Assembly: GCF_023614235.1 (NCBI RefSeq)
Contig: NZ_CP094264.1
Location: 4,216,001 to 4,280,000 of the forward strand
DNA length: 64,000 nt
From: Streptomyces sp. MRC013
GTDB taxonomy: Bacteria; Actinomycetota; Actinomycetes; Streptomycetales; Streptomycetaceae
Direction of reading: 5' to 3'
In this document: positions 39,494 through 50,317 of the stretch, one piece after another
Position numbering within the stretch: the first letter of the stretch is position 1
Layout: each line of letters begins with the position of its first letter
Made by a program: the position numbers and the translations under genes
The notes under the pieces: generated by a model
The model's input: only the letters and a program-made list of their open reading frames with translations
Database searches by the model: none
What the model was told of the DNA's origin: nothing

Positions 39494-41776
39494 TCAGTCG
39501 GCCGGTGATTGTTCCAGACGGACGATCACGGACTTGCTGGCGGGGGTGTTGCTGACGTCGGCGGTGGCGTCCAGGGGCACGAGGACGTTGGTCTCGGGGT
39601 AGTAGGCGGCGGCGCAGCCGCGCGCGGTGGGGTAGTGGACGACCCGGAACCGGGGGGCGCGGCGTTCGACGCCGTCGGCCCACTCGCCGACCAGGTCGGC
39701 GTAGGAGCCGTCGGCGAGGCCCTGTTCGCGGGCGTCGTCAGGGTGGACGAGGACGACGCGGCGGCCTCCCTCGATGCCGCGGTAGCGGTCGTCGAGGCCG
39801 TAGACGGTGGTGTTGTACTGGTCGTGGGAGCGCAGTGTCTGCAGCAGCAGCCGCCCTTCGGGCACGCGGGGGTACTCGACGGGGGCGGCGGTGAAGTTGG
39901 CCTTGCCGGTGGCGGTGGGGAAGCGCCGTTCGTCGCGCGGGGCGTGGGGGAGGGCGAAGCCGCCGGGGTCGGCGGCGAGGCGGGCGTTGAAGTCCTCGAA
40001 GCCGGGGATCACGCGTGCGATGCGGTCGCGGACGGCGGCGTAGTCCTTCTCGAACTCCTCCCACGGTGTGGCGGAGGAGGGGCCGAGGACGGCGCGGGCC
40101 ATGCGGGCGACGATGGCCGGTTCGGACAGCAGGTGGGGGCTGGCCGGCGGGAGGTTGCCGCGGGAGGCGTGGACGAGGCCCATGGAGTCCTCGACGGTGA
40201 CGAACTGCCGGCCCGAGGCCTGTACGTCCCGGTCGGTGCGGCCGAGGGTGGGCAGGATGAGCGCGCGCGTGCCGGTGACGGCGTGGGAGCGGTTGAGCTT
40301 GGTGGAGACGTGCACGGTGAGCCGGGCGCGGCGCATCGCGGCCTCCGTGACGTGGGTGTCGGGGCTCGCGGCGACGAAGTTGCCGCCCATCGCGAAGAAG
40401 ACCTTCGCGCGGCCGTCGCGCAGGGCCCGGATGGAGCGGACGACGTCGTACCCGTGGTGGCGGGGCGAGGTGATGCCGAACTCCCGGTCGAGGGCGTCGA
40501 GGAACGCCTCCGAGGGCCGTTCGAAGATACCCATGGTGCGGTCGCCCTGGACGTTGGAGTGGCCGCGGACGGGGCAGACGCCGGCGCCGGGGCGGCCGAT
40601 GGCGCCGCGCAGGAGGAGGAGGTTGACGATCTCCCGGATGGTGGCCACGGAGTGCTTGTGCTGGGTGAGGCCCATCGCCCAGCAGACGACGGTGCGGCGG
40701 GAGGCGAGGATCATGCGCAGGGCGCGTTCGATCTCGTCGCGGGTCAGTCCGGTCGCGGTGAGCGTCTCGTCCCAGTCGGCGGCGCGGGCCGCGGCGGCGA
40801 ACTCCTCGAAGCCGTGGGTGTGGGTCCGGACGAACTCCTCGTCGACGGCGCCCCGGGTGTCCAGGAGGAGTTTGTTGAGGAGGCGGAACAGGGCCTGGTC
40901 GCCTCCGATGCGGATCTGCAGGAACAGGTCGGTGAGGGCCGTGCCCTTCAGCAGGCCCCTGGGGGTCTGCGGGTTCTTGAACCGCTCCAGGCCGGCCTCG
41001 GGCAGCGGGTTCACCGAGATGATCCTCGCGCCGGCCTGCTTGGCCTTCTCCAGCGCGGTCAGCATCCGCGGGTGGTTGGTGCCCGGGTTCTGACCGGCGA
41101 CGATGATCAGGTCGGCCCGGTGGAGGTCGTCGAGGGAGACGCTGCCCTTGCCGACGCCGATGGTCTCGGTGAGTGCGGAGCCGGACGACTCGTGGCACAT
41201 GTTGGAGCAGTCCGGCAGGTTGTTCGTGCCGTACTCGCGTGCGAAGAGCTGGAGCAGGAACGCGGCCTCGTTGCTGGTCCGGCCGGAGGTGTAGAACAGC
41301 GCCTCGTCGGGGGAGTCCAGCGCGGCGAGTTCCTCCGCGATGATCGAGAACGCCTGCTCCCAGCCGATCGGCTCGTAGCGGTCGCCGCCCTCCGGCAGGT
41401 ACACCGGGTGGGTGATGCGGCCCTGCTGGCCCAGCCAGTAGCCGCTGCGGCCGGCGAGGTCGGACAGCGGGTGCGCGGCGAAGAACTCCGGGGTGACCCG
41501 GCGCAGCGTGGCCTCCTCGGCGACGGCCTTGGCGCCGTTCTCGCAGAACTCCGCGGTGTGCCGCCCGTCGCCCTCGGGCCAGGCGCAGCCGGGGCAGTCG
41601 AAGCCGTCCTTCTGGTTGACCTTGAGGAGGGTGCGGGCCGTGCGGGCCAGTCCCATCTGCGCGTGGGAGGCGCGCAGGCCGTGGACGACGCCGGGGAGGC
41701 CCGCGGCGGAGTGCCGGGCGGCCGTCACGCGCGGGGCGTCCTGGGCGGGATCCTCCGCGGGCGGTCTGCTGGCCAT
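39494..41776 (-). CDS. FdhF/YdeP family molybdopterin-dependent oxidoreductase
   Basis: This 760-residue protein is a member of the molybdopterin oxidoreductase superfamily. The N-terminal CPGCAWPEG and CENGAKAVAEE suggest a reduced iron-sulfur motif. Molybdopterin-binding segments include YTSGRTSNEAAFLLQLFARE, SNMCHESSG, GQNPGTNHPRML and, in the C-terminal domain, LRSHDQYNTTVYG and AYYPETNVLVP. No twin-arginine signal is present, so it is cytoplasmic. The family is often labelled formate dehydrogenase-like, but its substrate here is unknown. It is transcribed divergently from polA with 120 bases between. Confidence 0.88.
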   Translation of the reverse strand: MASRPPAEDPAQDAPRVTAARHSAAGLPGVVHGLRASHAQMGLARTARTLLKVNQKDGFDCPGCAWPEGDGRHTAEFCENGAKAVAEEATLRRVTPEFFAAHPLSDLAGRSGYWLGQQGRITHPVYLPEGGDRYEPIGWEQAFSIIAEELAALDSPDEALFYTSGRTSNEAAFLLQLFAREYGTNNLPDCSNMCHESSGSALTETIGVGKGSVSLDDLHRADLIIVAGQNPGTNHPRMLTALEKAKQAGARIISVNPLPEAGLERFKNPQTPRGLLKGTALTDLFLQIRIGGDQALFRLLNKLLLDTRGAVDEEFVRTHTHGFEEFAAAARAADWDETLTATGLTRDEIERALRMILASRRTVVCWAMGLTQHKHSVATIREIVNLLLLRGAIGRPGAGVCPVRGHSNVQGDRTMGIFERPSEAFLDALDREFGITSPRHHGYDVVRSIRALRDGRAKVFFAMGGNFVAASPDTHVTEAAMRRARLTVHVSTKLNRSHAVTGTRALILPTLGRTDRDVQASGRQFVTVEDSMGLVHASRGNLPPASPHLLSEPAIVARMARAVLGPSSATPWEEFEKDYAAVRDRIARVIPGFEDFNARLAADPGGFALPHAPRDERRFPTATGKANFTAAPVEYPRVPEGRLLLQTLRSHDQYNTTVYGLDDRYRGIEGGRRVVLVHPDDAREQGLADGSYADLVGEWADGVERRAPRFRVVHYPTARGCAAAYYPETNVLVPLDATADVSNTPASKSVIVRLEQSPAD

Positions 41777-41896
41777 GGCGCACTCCCTCGTCTCGTCGTA
41801 CGTGTGTACGCGGGTACACCTCCGATCCTGTCACGGCGACCCGCGGCGTGTGATGTCCGTCCGGGGTTGTCGGTGGGGCGTGGCAGGATCGGGTGT

Positions 41897-44608
41897 GTGG
41901 CTGAGACAGCATCGAGGAAGACCGCACAAGACCGTCCGCGCCTGCTCCTCATGGACGGGCACTCCCTGGCGTACCGGGCGTTCTTCGCGCTGCCCGCGGA
42001 GAACTTCACGACGTCGGGCGGGCAGGTGACCAATGCCGTCTACGGCTTCGCGTCGATGCTGGCGAACACGCTGCGCGACGAGGCGCCCACGCACTTCGCG
42101 GTGGCGTTCGACGTGTCCCGCAGGACGTGGCGCTCCCGGGACTTCCCGGAGTACAAGGCGAACCGCTCCGCCACGCCCGACGAGTTCAGGGGCCAGGTCG
42201 AGCTGATCGGCGAGCTGCTGGACACGATGAACGCGCCCCGGTTCGCCGTGGAGGACTACGAGGCGGACGACATCATCGCCACGCTGGCCACGCGGGCGGA
42301 GGCCGACGGCTTCGAGGTGCTGATCGTCACCGGCGACCGCGACGCGTTCCAGCTGGTGTCCGACCGCGTGACGGTGCTGTACCCGACCAAGGGCGTCTCC
42401 GAGCTGACCCGGTTCACCCCGGAGAAGGTGCGGGAGAAGTACGGGCTGTCGCCCGGCCAGTATCCGGACTTCGCGGCGCTGCGCGGCGACCCGTCGGACA
42501 ACCTGCCGGGCATCCCGGGCGTGGGCGAGAAGACGGCCGCCAAGTGGATCAACCAGTTCGGGTCGTTCGAGGAGCTGGTGGAGCGGGCCGACGAGGTCAA
42601 GGGCAAGGTGGGGCAGGCCCTGCGCGACCACCTGGAGTCGGTGAGGCTGAACCGGCACCTGACGGAGCTGGTGCGGGACGTGGAGCTGCCGAGGCCGGTG
42701 GCGGAGCTGGAGCGCGTCCCCTACGACCGGGCGGCGCTCAAGGGCTTCCTGGAGGTCCTGGAGATCCGCAACCCGAGCCTGCGGGAGCGGCTGCTGGCCG
42801 TCGACCCCGGCTCGGAGGGGGAGGCGGCGCCCGCCCCGGCCGCCGGGGTGGAGCTGGACGGCTCGGTGCTGGGCTCCGGCGAGCTGGCGCCGTGGCTGGA
42901 GCGGCACGGGGACCGGCCGCTCGGCATGGCGACGGTGGACGGCTGGGCGCTGGGGACCGGCGGCGTCACCGAGGTCGCCCTCGCGTCGGCGGACGGCGCG
43001 GCCGCCTGGTTCGACCCGTCGCGGCTGGACGAGGCCGACGAGCGGGCGTTCGCCGCGTGGGTCTCGGACCCGGCCCGGCCGAAGGTCCTGCACGACGCCA
43101 AGGCCGCCATGCGGGTCTTCCCCGAGCACGGCTGGGGCGTCGCCGGCGTCACGATGGACACGGCGCTCGCGGCGTACCTGGTCAAGCCGGGCCGGCGCTC
43201 CTTCGCCCTGGACGCCCTCGCCGTCGAGTACCTGGGGCGGGAGCTCGCCCCGCCGTCCGCCGCCGACGGCCAGCTGGCGTTCGGCGCGGACGACGCGGCC
43301 GAGGCGGAGGCGCTGATGACTCAGGCGCGGGCCGTCCTCGACCTGGGCGAGGCGTTCGCCGCGCGCCTGGAGGAGGTGGGCGCGGTACGGCTGCTGCACG
43401 AGGTGGAACTGCCCACGTCCGAGCTGCTCGCCCGGATGGAGCGGCACGGCATCGCGGCCGACCGGCCGCACCTGGAGGCGATGGAGCGGCAGTTCGCCGG
43501 CGCCGTCCAGCAGGCCGTGACGGAGGCGCACGCCTCGGTCGGCCACGAGTTCAACCTCGGCTCGCCCAAGCAGCTCCAGGAGGTCCTCTTCGGCGAGCTG
43601 AACCTGCCGAAGACCAAGAAGACCAAGACCGGGTACACCACCGACGCCGACGCGCTGGCCTGGCTCGCCACCCGGACCGAGCACGAACTGCCCGTGATCA
43701 TGCTCCGCCACCGGGAGCAGGCCAAGCTGCGCGTCACCGTGGAGGGCCTGATCAAGACGGTCGCGGCGGACGGCCGGATCCACACCACGTTCAACCAGAC
43801 GGTCGCGGCGACCGGCCGGCTGTCGTCCACGGACCCGAACCTCCAGAACATCCCGGTCCGCACGGACGAGGGCCGCGCCATCCGCCGGGGCTTCGTCGTC
43901 GGCGAGGGCTTCGAGGCGCTGATGACCGCCGACTACAGCCAGATCGAGCTGCGCGTCATGGCGCACCTGTCGCAGGACGAGGGCCTCATCGAGGCGTTCA
44001 CCTCCGGTGAGGACCTGCACACCACGGTCGCCTCCCAGGTCTTCGGCGTGGAGAAGTCGGCGGTCGACCCCGAGATGCGCCGCAAGATCAAGGCCATGTC
44101 GTACGGGCTGGCGTACGGCCTGTCCGCGTTCGGCCTGTCGCAGCAGCTGAACATCGACGCCGCCGAGGCGCGCGCCCTGATGGACACGTACTTCGAGCGG
44201 TTCGGCGGCGTGCGGGACTACCTGCACCGCGTCGTCGACGAGGCCCGCGCGACCGGCTACACGCAGACGATGCTGGGGCGCCGCCGCTACCTGCCGGACC
44301 TGAACAGCGACAACCGGCAGCGGCGCGAGACGGCCGAGCGGATGGCGCTCAACGCCCCGATCCAGGGCACGGCCGCCGACATCGTGAAGGTCGCCATGCT
44401 CAACGTCGACCGGGCGCTGACCGAGGCCGGCCTGGACTCGCGGATGCTGCTCCAGGTCCACGACGAGATCGTGCTGGAGCTCGCGCCGGGGGAGCGGGAG
44501 CGGGTCGAGGAGCTGGTGCGCCGCGAGATGTCGTCGGCGGTCGAGCTGCGGGCGCCGCTGGACGTGTCGGTGGGCGTCGGCCAGGACTGGGAGTCGGCCG
44601 CGCACTGA
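41897..44608 (+). CDS. polA: DNA polymerase I
   Basis: The 903-residue enzyme fills gaps in repair and removes Okazaki primers. The N-terminal 5'-3' exonuclease has LLLMDGHSLAYRAFFAL, DYEADDIIATLA and GDRDAFQLV. The central 3'-5' exonuclease-like domain (around 330-480) lacks the catalytic DxE motif, as is normal for actinobacterial Pol I, so proofreading is not expected. The polymerase domain has motif A TADYSQIELRVMAHLS, motif B RRKIKAMSYGLAYGLSAFG and motif C LQVHDEIVLE. The GTG start gives the usual N-terminus VAETASRKTA. It is divergent from the FdhF-like gene. Confidence 0.96.
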   Translation: MAETASRKTAQDRPRLLLMDGHSLAYRAFFALPAENFTTSGGQVTNAVYGFASMLANTLRDEAPTHFAVAFDVSRRTWRSRDFPEYKANRSATPDEFRGQVELIGELLDTMNAPRFAVEDYEADDIIATLATRAEADGFEVLIVTGDRDAFQLVSDRVTVLYPTKGVSELTRFTPEKVREKYGLSPGQYPDFAALRGDPSDNLPGIPGVGEKTAAKWINQFGSFEELVERADEVKGKVGQALRDHLESVRLNRHLTELVRDVELPRPVAELERVPYDRAALKGFLEVLEIRNPSLRERLLAVDPGSEGEAAPAPAAGVELDGSVLGSGELAPWLERHGDRPLGMATVDGWALGTGGVTEVALASADGAAAWFDPSRLDEADERAFAAWVSDPARPKVLHDAKAAMRVFPEHGWGVAGVTMDTALAAYLVKPGRRSFALDALAVEYLGRELAPPSAADGQLAFGADDAAEAEALMTQARAVLDLGEAFAARLEEVGAVRLLHEVELPTSELLARMERHGIAADRPHLEAMERQFAGAVQQAVTEAHASVGHEFNLGSPKQLQEVLFGELNLPKTKKTKTGYTTDADALAWLATRTEHELPVIMLRHREQAKLRVTVEGLIKTVAADGRIHTTFNQTVAATGRLSSTDPNLQNIPVRTDEGRAIRRGFVVGEGFEALMTADYSQIELRVMAHLSQDEGLIEAFTSGEDLHTTVASQVFGVEKSAVDPEMRRKIKAMSYGLAYGLSAFGLSQQLNIDAAEARALMDTYFERFGGVRDYLHRVVDEARATGYTQTMLGRRRYLPDLNSDNRQRRETAERMALNAPIQGTAADIVKVAMLNVDRALTEAGLDSRMLLQVHDEIVLELAPGERERVEELVRREMSSAVELRAPLDVSVGVGQDWESAAH

Positions 44609-44713
44609 CCGGCCGGCGGCCACCGACGGCAGGGCGGCGCGACCCCGCCGTCCCGGTCCGGTCCGGGCCGTACCGTCCCGGTCCGGGGCCGTGCCGCCCC
44701 CGCGGGGCGCGGT

Positions 44714-45573
44714 TCAGGGCCGGGCCGCGGCACCGGAGCGCAGCCGCATCCCCGCCCCGTACAGGACGATCCCCGCGGCCAGTCCCGCCCCGGCGCCGGA
44801 ACACACGGTCGGGACGGCGTCGAGCGGCGTCTCGATCCGCCCCCGGTACGCGTACCGGCGCAGGCACCGGTGCACGGCCCCGGCCGCCACGCACCCCGCG
44901 AGGAACCCGCCCGCCAGCCGCCGGTCCCGCCGCGTCAGCGCCGGCCGCGGCGCCACCGCCGCCTCGGCCGCCTCGGCCGCCTCGGCGGGCACGCGGCGCA
45001 GCGCGCCGTACCCGAACCACGCCAGGACGGCCAGGGCCACGGCCGACCCGCCGTACTGGGCGTACGGGTACCCGGGGAGGCCCGCCGCGGACTCGCCGAG
45101 CACGGGCAGCACGCGCACCCCCACCGGTCGGCGTGGGTGACCAGGTCCCACACGACGTGGGTGGTCGCACCGGTGACCGCCGACACGTGGAACCACACCG
45201 CCAGCGCCACCGGACGCCGCGCGCGCCACGGCCGGCCCCGCAGCACCGCGTACGCCCGGCCCCGCCACCGCTCCGGCAGCAGTGCCACCAGCGGTTCACG
45301 GACCATCAACCACCCCGGTCAGCAGGGCGGCCGTCAGGGGGCCGCGGTCAGCGGCCCCCACAGGCCGTGCGTGACCTCCCCGAGCGCCATCGCGTCGGGC
45401 ACGACGCTGTCCGCGTAGTGCACCACGTCGGGCGAGAGCGACCCCGTGACGAGTGCCGAGGCGACCGGCGGGCCCCGCGCGGTGCCGGACCTCCGCATCC
45501 CCGGCAGCACGGCGACGGCGCGACCGAGTGCGAACGGCGTGGGCGGTGCCCCCGGCAGTCGTTTCCCGAACAT
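44714..45573 (-). pseudogene. DUF4184 family membrane protein, interrupted by three single-base shifts
   Basis: The reverse strand carries pieces of one DUF4184-like protein in successive frames. First comes RLPGAPPTPFALGRAVAVLP through SLSPDVVHYADSVVPDAM to WGPLTAAP. Then LTAALLTG, then WLMVREPLVALLPERW through TTHVVWDLVTHADRW, and finally VRVLPVLGESAAGLPGYPY to the end. The shifts fall in runs of C or G (near 45340, 45315 and 45120). Correcting them by +1, -1 and +1 gives 286 residues with about six hydrophobic segments. The family is annotated as metal-dependent hydrolases or unknown membrane proteins. Repeated homopolymer faults suggest sequencing error, but three hits in one gene could also mark real decay. 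Confidence 0.75.
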
Positions 45574-45784
45574 CAGCCGGGTCAGTATCAGTCATGCCGT
45601 GATCAGTCCGGGGCATCGTCAGGTTGAAGACGGCTGCGAGGGCGATCAGTGACGAAAGCGTGAAAAGCGTCCGCCCCTCGGTGTGACGGGGGCCGCGAGT
45701 GTCGTAGGGTCGCCTGAGCCGCGCACCGGGGCGCGCGGCAGAGGCCTTCGGCGCCGACGGGCGCCACCGGGGAGGGACAGACGC

Positions 45785-47551
45785 ATGGCAGCGCACATCA
45801 GCCGTCGACTGCGCAAGGGCGCCACGACCACCGCGGTCGCCGCCGCGGCCGTGGCCGCGCTCTCCGCATCGCAGGCGCCGGGCGCCGCTCCCGTCGCCAC
45901 CGACGGGCAGCCGGCCGGCGGCACCACACCGCCCACCTCGACCGGTGCCACCGCCACCGGAGACTCGCCCTACTACACCGACCTGCCGCCGCTGAGGACC
46001 CCCAACCCCGTGGGCCCCGGCGACGGCGGCCCCGTGGTCACCGGTCCGGCCGAGGCGGGCATCCCGGCCACCGTGCTTGCCGCGTACAAGCAGGCCGAGC
46101 AGCACCTGAGGACCACCCGGCCCGGCTGCAACCTGCCCTGGCAGCTCCTCGCCGGCATCGGCAAGGTGGAGTCCGGCCAGGCCCGCGGCGGCCGCGTCGA
46201 CGCCGGGGGCACCACCCTCTCGCCCATCCTGGGCCCCGTCCTCGACGGCAACGGCTTCGCCAACATCGGCGACACCGACCACGGCGCGTACGACGGCGAC
46301 CTCCGCTACGACCGCGCCGTCGGCCCCATGCAGTTCATCCCGTCGACCTGGGCCTCCTGGGGCCAGGACGCCAACGGCGACGGCCGCAAGGACCCCAACA
46401 ACATCTACGACGCCGCCCGTGCCGCCGGCATGTACCTGTGCGCCAACGGCCGGGACCTCGCGGTCAAGGCCGACCTCGACCGGGCCGTCCTCAGCTACAA
46501 CCAGTCCCGCGAGTACCTGCGCACGGTCCTGTCCTGGTTCGAGTTCTACAAGCGCGGCACGCACCAGGTACCCGACGGCACCGGCGTGCAGCCCGTCGAG
46601 CGCAGCGACTCGCGCGTACCGTCCCGTCCCGGACGCACCCCGGACCCGACGAGGACGCCCCCGCCCCCGGCCACCACGCCGCCGCCCGGCACCCGGCCCG
46701 GCGCGGAAACGCCGGCCCCCGGACCCGGCACGGGCGATCCGACCCCCGGGCCGGCCCCGATCGAGACCGTCCCGGCCCGCCCCACCCCCTCGCCCACGCC
46801 GCCCCCGTCGCCCACGCCGGCCCCCACCCCGCCGCAGACCCCGCCGCGGACTCCGGCCGACCGGGTGGAACGCCTCGCGGACGCCGGCACCGGCACGCTC
46901 ACCGCCCCGGCCGGCACGGAGTTCACCGAGCGCCCGTCCGTCGTCGCCCGCGACGCCTCCGGCAAGCCCCTCGCCCTCGTGCCGGTCCGCTTCGAGATCG
47001 CAGGCGACACCGACGCCCGCTTCACGAGCGGCGCCGCCGCCGTCACCGTCATCACCGGCATTGACGGCACCGCCACCGCGCCCGCGCTGCGGGCCGGCGA
47101 GCGGACCGGGCGGTTCACCGTCCGCGCCGCAGTCCCGCAGCGCCCGGCCGTCGGTCCCGTCGCGTTCACGGCGACCGTGACCGCGGGCCGGGCCGACGCC
47201 CTCGCCCGGACCGGCGACACCCCGCTCACGGCCGCCCCCGAGAGCGAGTTCGCCCAGCGGCTCACCGTGCGGGCCACCCGCGGGGGAGCTCCCGTCCCCG
47301 GTGCCGCGCTGACCGCCGAGATGGTCGCGGCGGGTCCCGACGGCACTCACGCGCCCAGCGACGAGGGCCCGTACTTCGAGGACGCGCAGGGCGACCCGGT
47401 CCGCACGCTCACCGGTCTCACCACCGACGCGGACGGCCTGCTCCCGCTCCCGCCGATCCACGCGGACGGCCGGACCGGCACGTTCCTGCTGCGCCTGACC
47501 GCCCAGGGCGGGGCGACGCTGACGGTGGAGCTGGAGGTCACCGCCGCCTGA
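45785..47551 (+). CDS. Secreted lytic transglycosylase with Pro-rich linker and Ig-like repeats
   Basis: This 588-residue secreted protein begins with a signal peptide (RKGATTTAVAAAAVAALSASQAP). The catalytic SLT domain at about 95-250 has LPWQLLAGIGKVESGQARGG with the catalytic glutamate in VESG, then VGPMQFIPSTWASWGQDANG and LSYNQSREYL. A long Pro/Thr-rich linker (about 285-360) follows, then two bacterial Ig-like (Big) repeats of about 100 residues each (GTLTAPAGTEFTERPSVVAR and PLTAAPESEFAQRLTVRA). It probably cleaves peptidoglycan in the wall with the repeats acting as binding or spacer modules. The region upstream was examined for a c-di-AMP riboswitch and none was recognised. Confidence 0.88.
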   Translation: MAAHISRRLRKGATTTAVAAAAVAALSASQAPGAAPVATDGQPAGGTTPPTSTGATATGDSPYYTDLPPLRTPNPVGPGDGGPVVTGPAEAGIPATVLAAYKQAEQHLRTTRPGCNLPWQLLAGIGKVESGQARGGRVDAGGTTLSPILGPVLDGNGFANIGDTDHGAYDGDLRYDRAVGPMQFIPSTWASWGQDANGDGRKDPNNIYDAARAAGMYLCANGRDLAVKADLDRAVLSYNQSREYLRTVLSWFEFYKRGTHQVPDGTGVQPVERSDSRVPSRPGRTPDPTRTPPPPATTPPPGTRPGAETPAPGPGTGDPTPGPAPIETVPARPTPSPTPPPSPTPAPTPPQTPPRTPADRVERLADAGTGTLTAPAGTEFTERPSVVARDASGKPLALVPVRFEIAGDTDARFTSGAAAVTVITGIDGTATAPALRAGERTGRFTVRAAVPQRPAVGPVAFTATVTAGRADALARTGDTPLTAAPESEFAQRLTVRATRGGAPVPGAALTAEMVAAGPDGTHAPSDEGPYFEDAQGDPVRTLTGLTTDADGLLPLPPIHADGRTGTFLLRLTAQGGATLTVELEVTAA

Positions 47552-47720
47552 CCCGCCCCGCGCCCGACGATCCGGCCGGCGTCCCCGCCGGTCATCCCCT
47601 GCCGCACGAGCTGGAAGGACGCCGCTCGCCCCACAGGTCCTCGCGGCGTATGGTCCTCACGCGTCCCGAAGTCCACCGCCTCCCCAGAGCCGGGGCGTCG
47701 CGACGACCAGTGGAACGGAA

Positions 47721-47776
47721 GCACGAGGACGGCGGGCCGTCGCCGGGCCCGGGGCGCACGAGGACGGCGGGCCGTC
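47721..47776. repeat. 21-base direct repeat at the 3' end of hrpB
   Basis: An identical 21-base sequence beginning GCACGAGGACGG occurs at 47721-47741 and again at 47756-47776, the second copy overlapping the hrpB stop codon. This looks like a small local duplication of the gene's end. No function is apparent. Confidence 0.7.
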
Positions 47777-50313
47777 AGCGCCGCGGGTTCGTACGCCGCG
47801 TCGGCACCGCCGCCGACGGGTCCTCCGGCCACGGGTGCTTCGGGTACCGCCCGCGCAGCTCCGCCCGCACCGCCCGGTACCCCTCCCGCCAGAACGACTC
47901 CAGGTCGGCCGTGACGGCCGCCGGCCGCCCCGCCGGCGACAGCAGGTGCACCAGCACCGGCACCCCGGCCACCCGCGGCGTCCGGGCCAGCCCGAACATC
48001 TCCTGCAGCTTCACCGCGAGGACCGGCCGCCTCTCCCCGTACTCCACGGGGACCAGAGAGCCGCTCGGCACCTCGATCCGCTCCGGTGCCAGTTCGTCCA
48101 GCCGCGCCGCCTCCCCGCCCGCCCACGGCAGCAGCCGCCGCAGCGCCTGCCCGGCGTCGATCCGCGCCAGGCCCGCCCGCCGCCGTGCCGCCGACAGCTC
48201 CGGCTCCAGCCACTCACCGGCCCGCGCCACCAGCGCCCCGTCCGACACGTCCGGCCACGGCGCCCCCACCACCCGGTGCAGGAACGCCAGGCGCTCCCGC
48301 AGCCGCACCGCCTCCCGCGACCAGCGCAGCAACCCGGGCCCCTCCCGCCGGAGCCCCTCCACCAGCGCCTCCCGCACGAGCTCGGGCCCGGCGTCCCCGA
48401 GCGGCCGCACGGCCAGGTCGACCGCGCCCAGCCGCTCCACCCACCGCGCCACGACGTCGCCATCCCGCCACCGCACCTCCTCACCCGCCGCCCGCAGGTG
48501 CCCGGCCGCGAGCCGCGCGGTGTCCTCGTCGCACACGGCGGCCAGCCGCACCCGGGCCGACGCGGAGTGCGCGGGCCGGTCGGCCACGGCCACCGCCAGC
48601 CAGTCCGCCGCCCGCAGGCCCGACTCGCGGCCCACCTCCGCACCGGTCCCGGCCACCGTCAGGAAGGAGCCCCCGCCCCGAGCCCGCGCCACCCGCTCCG
48701 GGAATGCCAGCGCGACCACGATCCCGGCGGCCACGTCGTCCGGTACCGCCCCACCGGGCGTACCGGAGGCACCCCCCGCCCCACCGGCCGCCCCCGGCGG
48801 GGCACCGGCGGTCCCGTCCGCCGCGCCGGCCTGCCGCCGGGCCAGCCGGCCGGCCTCGCGGCGCCACCGCGCCCCGTACGCGTCGCCACTCCGGCGGGCC
48901 GCCCGCCACGCGGCGGCCACGTCGTCGCCGTACTCGCGCGGCGGCTCCTCGCCCAACAGGGCCACCAGCTCCGCCGCCCGCCGCGCCCCCCACCAGCGGC
49001 GCGCCGTCCAGCAGCGCCCGCGCCAGCCGGGGATGCAGGCCGGAGCGCGCCATCCGGGCGCCCCGCTCCGTCACCCGGCCCCGCACGTCGAGCGCGCCGA
49101 CCGCCTCCAGCACCGACCGCGCCGCCGCCATCGCCCCCGCCGGGGGAGCGTCCAGCAGTGCCAGGCCCGAGGCGTCCGGGGCGCCCCACGCCGCCACCTG
49201 CAACGCGAACCCCGTCAGGTCCGCCACCCGGATCTCCGGCGCCGGGAACGCCGGCAGCCGCCCGTCCTCCGCCTCCGTCCAGCACCGGTACACCGCACCC
49301 GGCGCCTCGCGCCCCGCACGCCCCGCCCGCTGCCGCGCCGACGCCCGCGACGCGCGCAGCGTCACCAGCGAACCCAGCCCCCGCGCGTGGTCCGTCCGCG
49401 GCTCCCGCGCCAGGCCCGAGTCGACCACGACCCGCACCCCCGGCACCGTCAGCGACGACTCCGCCACCGCGGTCGCCAGCACCACCCGCCGCCCGCGCCC
49501 CGGCGACAGCACCGCCTCCTGCACGGCGGCGGGCGCCCGGCCGTGCACCTGCAGCACCTCCACCCCGCGCGGGTCCCCCAGCAGCGCCGCCACCCGGGCG
49601 ATCTCCCCCACCCCCGGCAGGAAGCACAGCACGTCGCCCTCCCGCTCGGCCAGCGCCCGCCGCACCACCCCCGCCACATGCGCCAGCAGCACCGGGTCCA
49701 CGAACGTCCCGTGCGGCGGGCGCACCGGCCCGCCCGGCGGCGCCCACACGACCTCCACCGGATGGACCGCACCCGCCGCCTCCACGACCGGCGCGCCGCC
49801 CAGCAGCCGCGCCCACCCTCCGGCGTCCGTCGTCGCCGACGCGGCCACCAGCCGCAGCTCCGGCCGCAGCGCCTCCCGCACGTCCAGCAGGAACGCGGCG
49901 GCCGTGTCCGCGTCCAGGTGCCGCTCGTGGCACTCGTCGAGGACCACCGCGTCCACCCCGGCCAGCTCCTGGTCCCGCTGGAGCCGCTGCAGCAGCACCC
50001 CGGTCGTCACCACCTCGACGACCGTCCTCCGCGACACCGCCCGCTCCCCGCGCACCGTGAAGCCGACCCGGCCGCCGACCTCCTCGCCGAGCAGCCACGC
50101 CATCCGCCGGGCCGCACCCCGCGCCGCGATCCGCCGCGGCTCGGCGACCACCACACGGGCGCCCCGCTCCGCCAGCGCCAGCGGCACGAGCGTCGTCTTG
50201 CCGGTCCCGGGCGGCGCGCACAGCACCGCCGCCCCGTGCCCCTCCAGCGCCCGCTCCAGCGCGGGCAGGGCGTGCCGTACGGGAAGCCGCTCCCGCTCCT
50301 CCTCGCGGATCAC
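47775..50313 (-). pseudogene. hrpB: ATP-dependent helicase HrpB, frameshifted
   Basis: This superfamily 2 DExH-type helicase of the HrpB group starts MIREEERERLPVRHALPALE. Walker A is APPGTGKTT (about 33-41), Walker B is DECHERH (Asp126), with SATTDAG as motif III and the motif VI region RQRAGRAGREAPG. The frame breaks at a C6 run (48986-48991, read as G6 on the coding strand), shortly after LARALLDGAPLVG. Removing one base restores ARRAAELVALLGEEPPREYG and the HrpB C-terminal domain through TADLESFWREGYRAVRAELR and YPKHPWPEDP, for 845 residues. It starts four bases after the methyltransferase stop. Its physiological role is unclear in general. Confidence 0.88.
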
Positions 50314-50317
50314 CCGG

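Noticed and set aside
45574..45784. c-di-AMP (ydaO-type) riboswitch before the lytic transglycosylase
   Set aside because: Such elements precede some Streptomyces wall-hydrolase genes, but the conserved core motifs were not found here.
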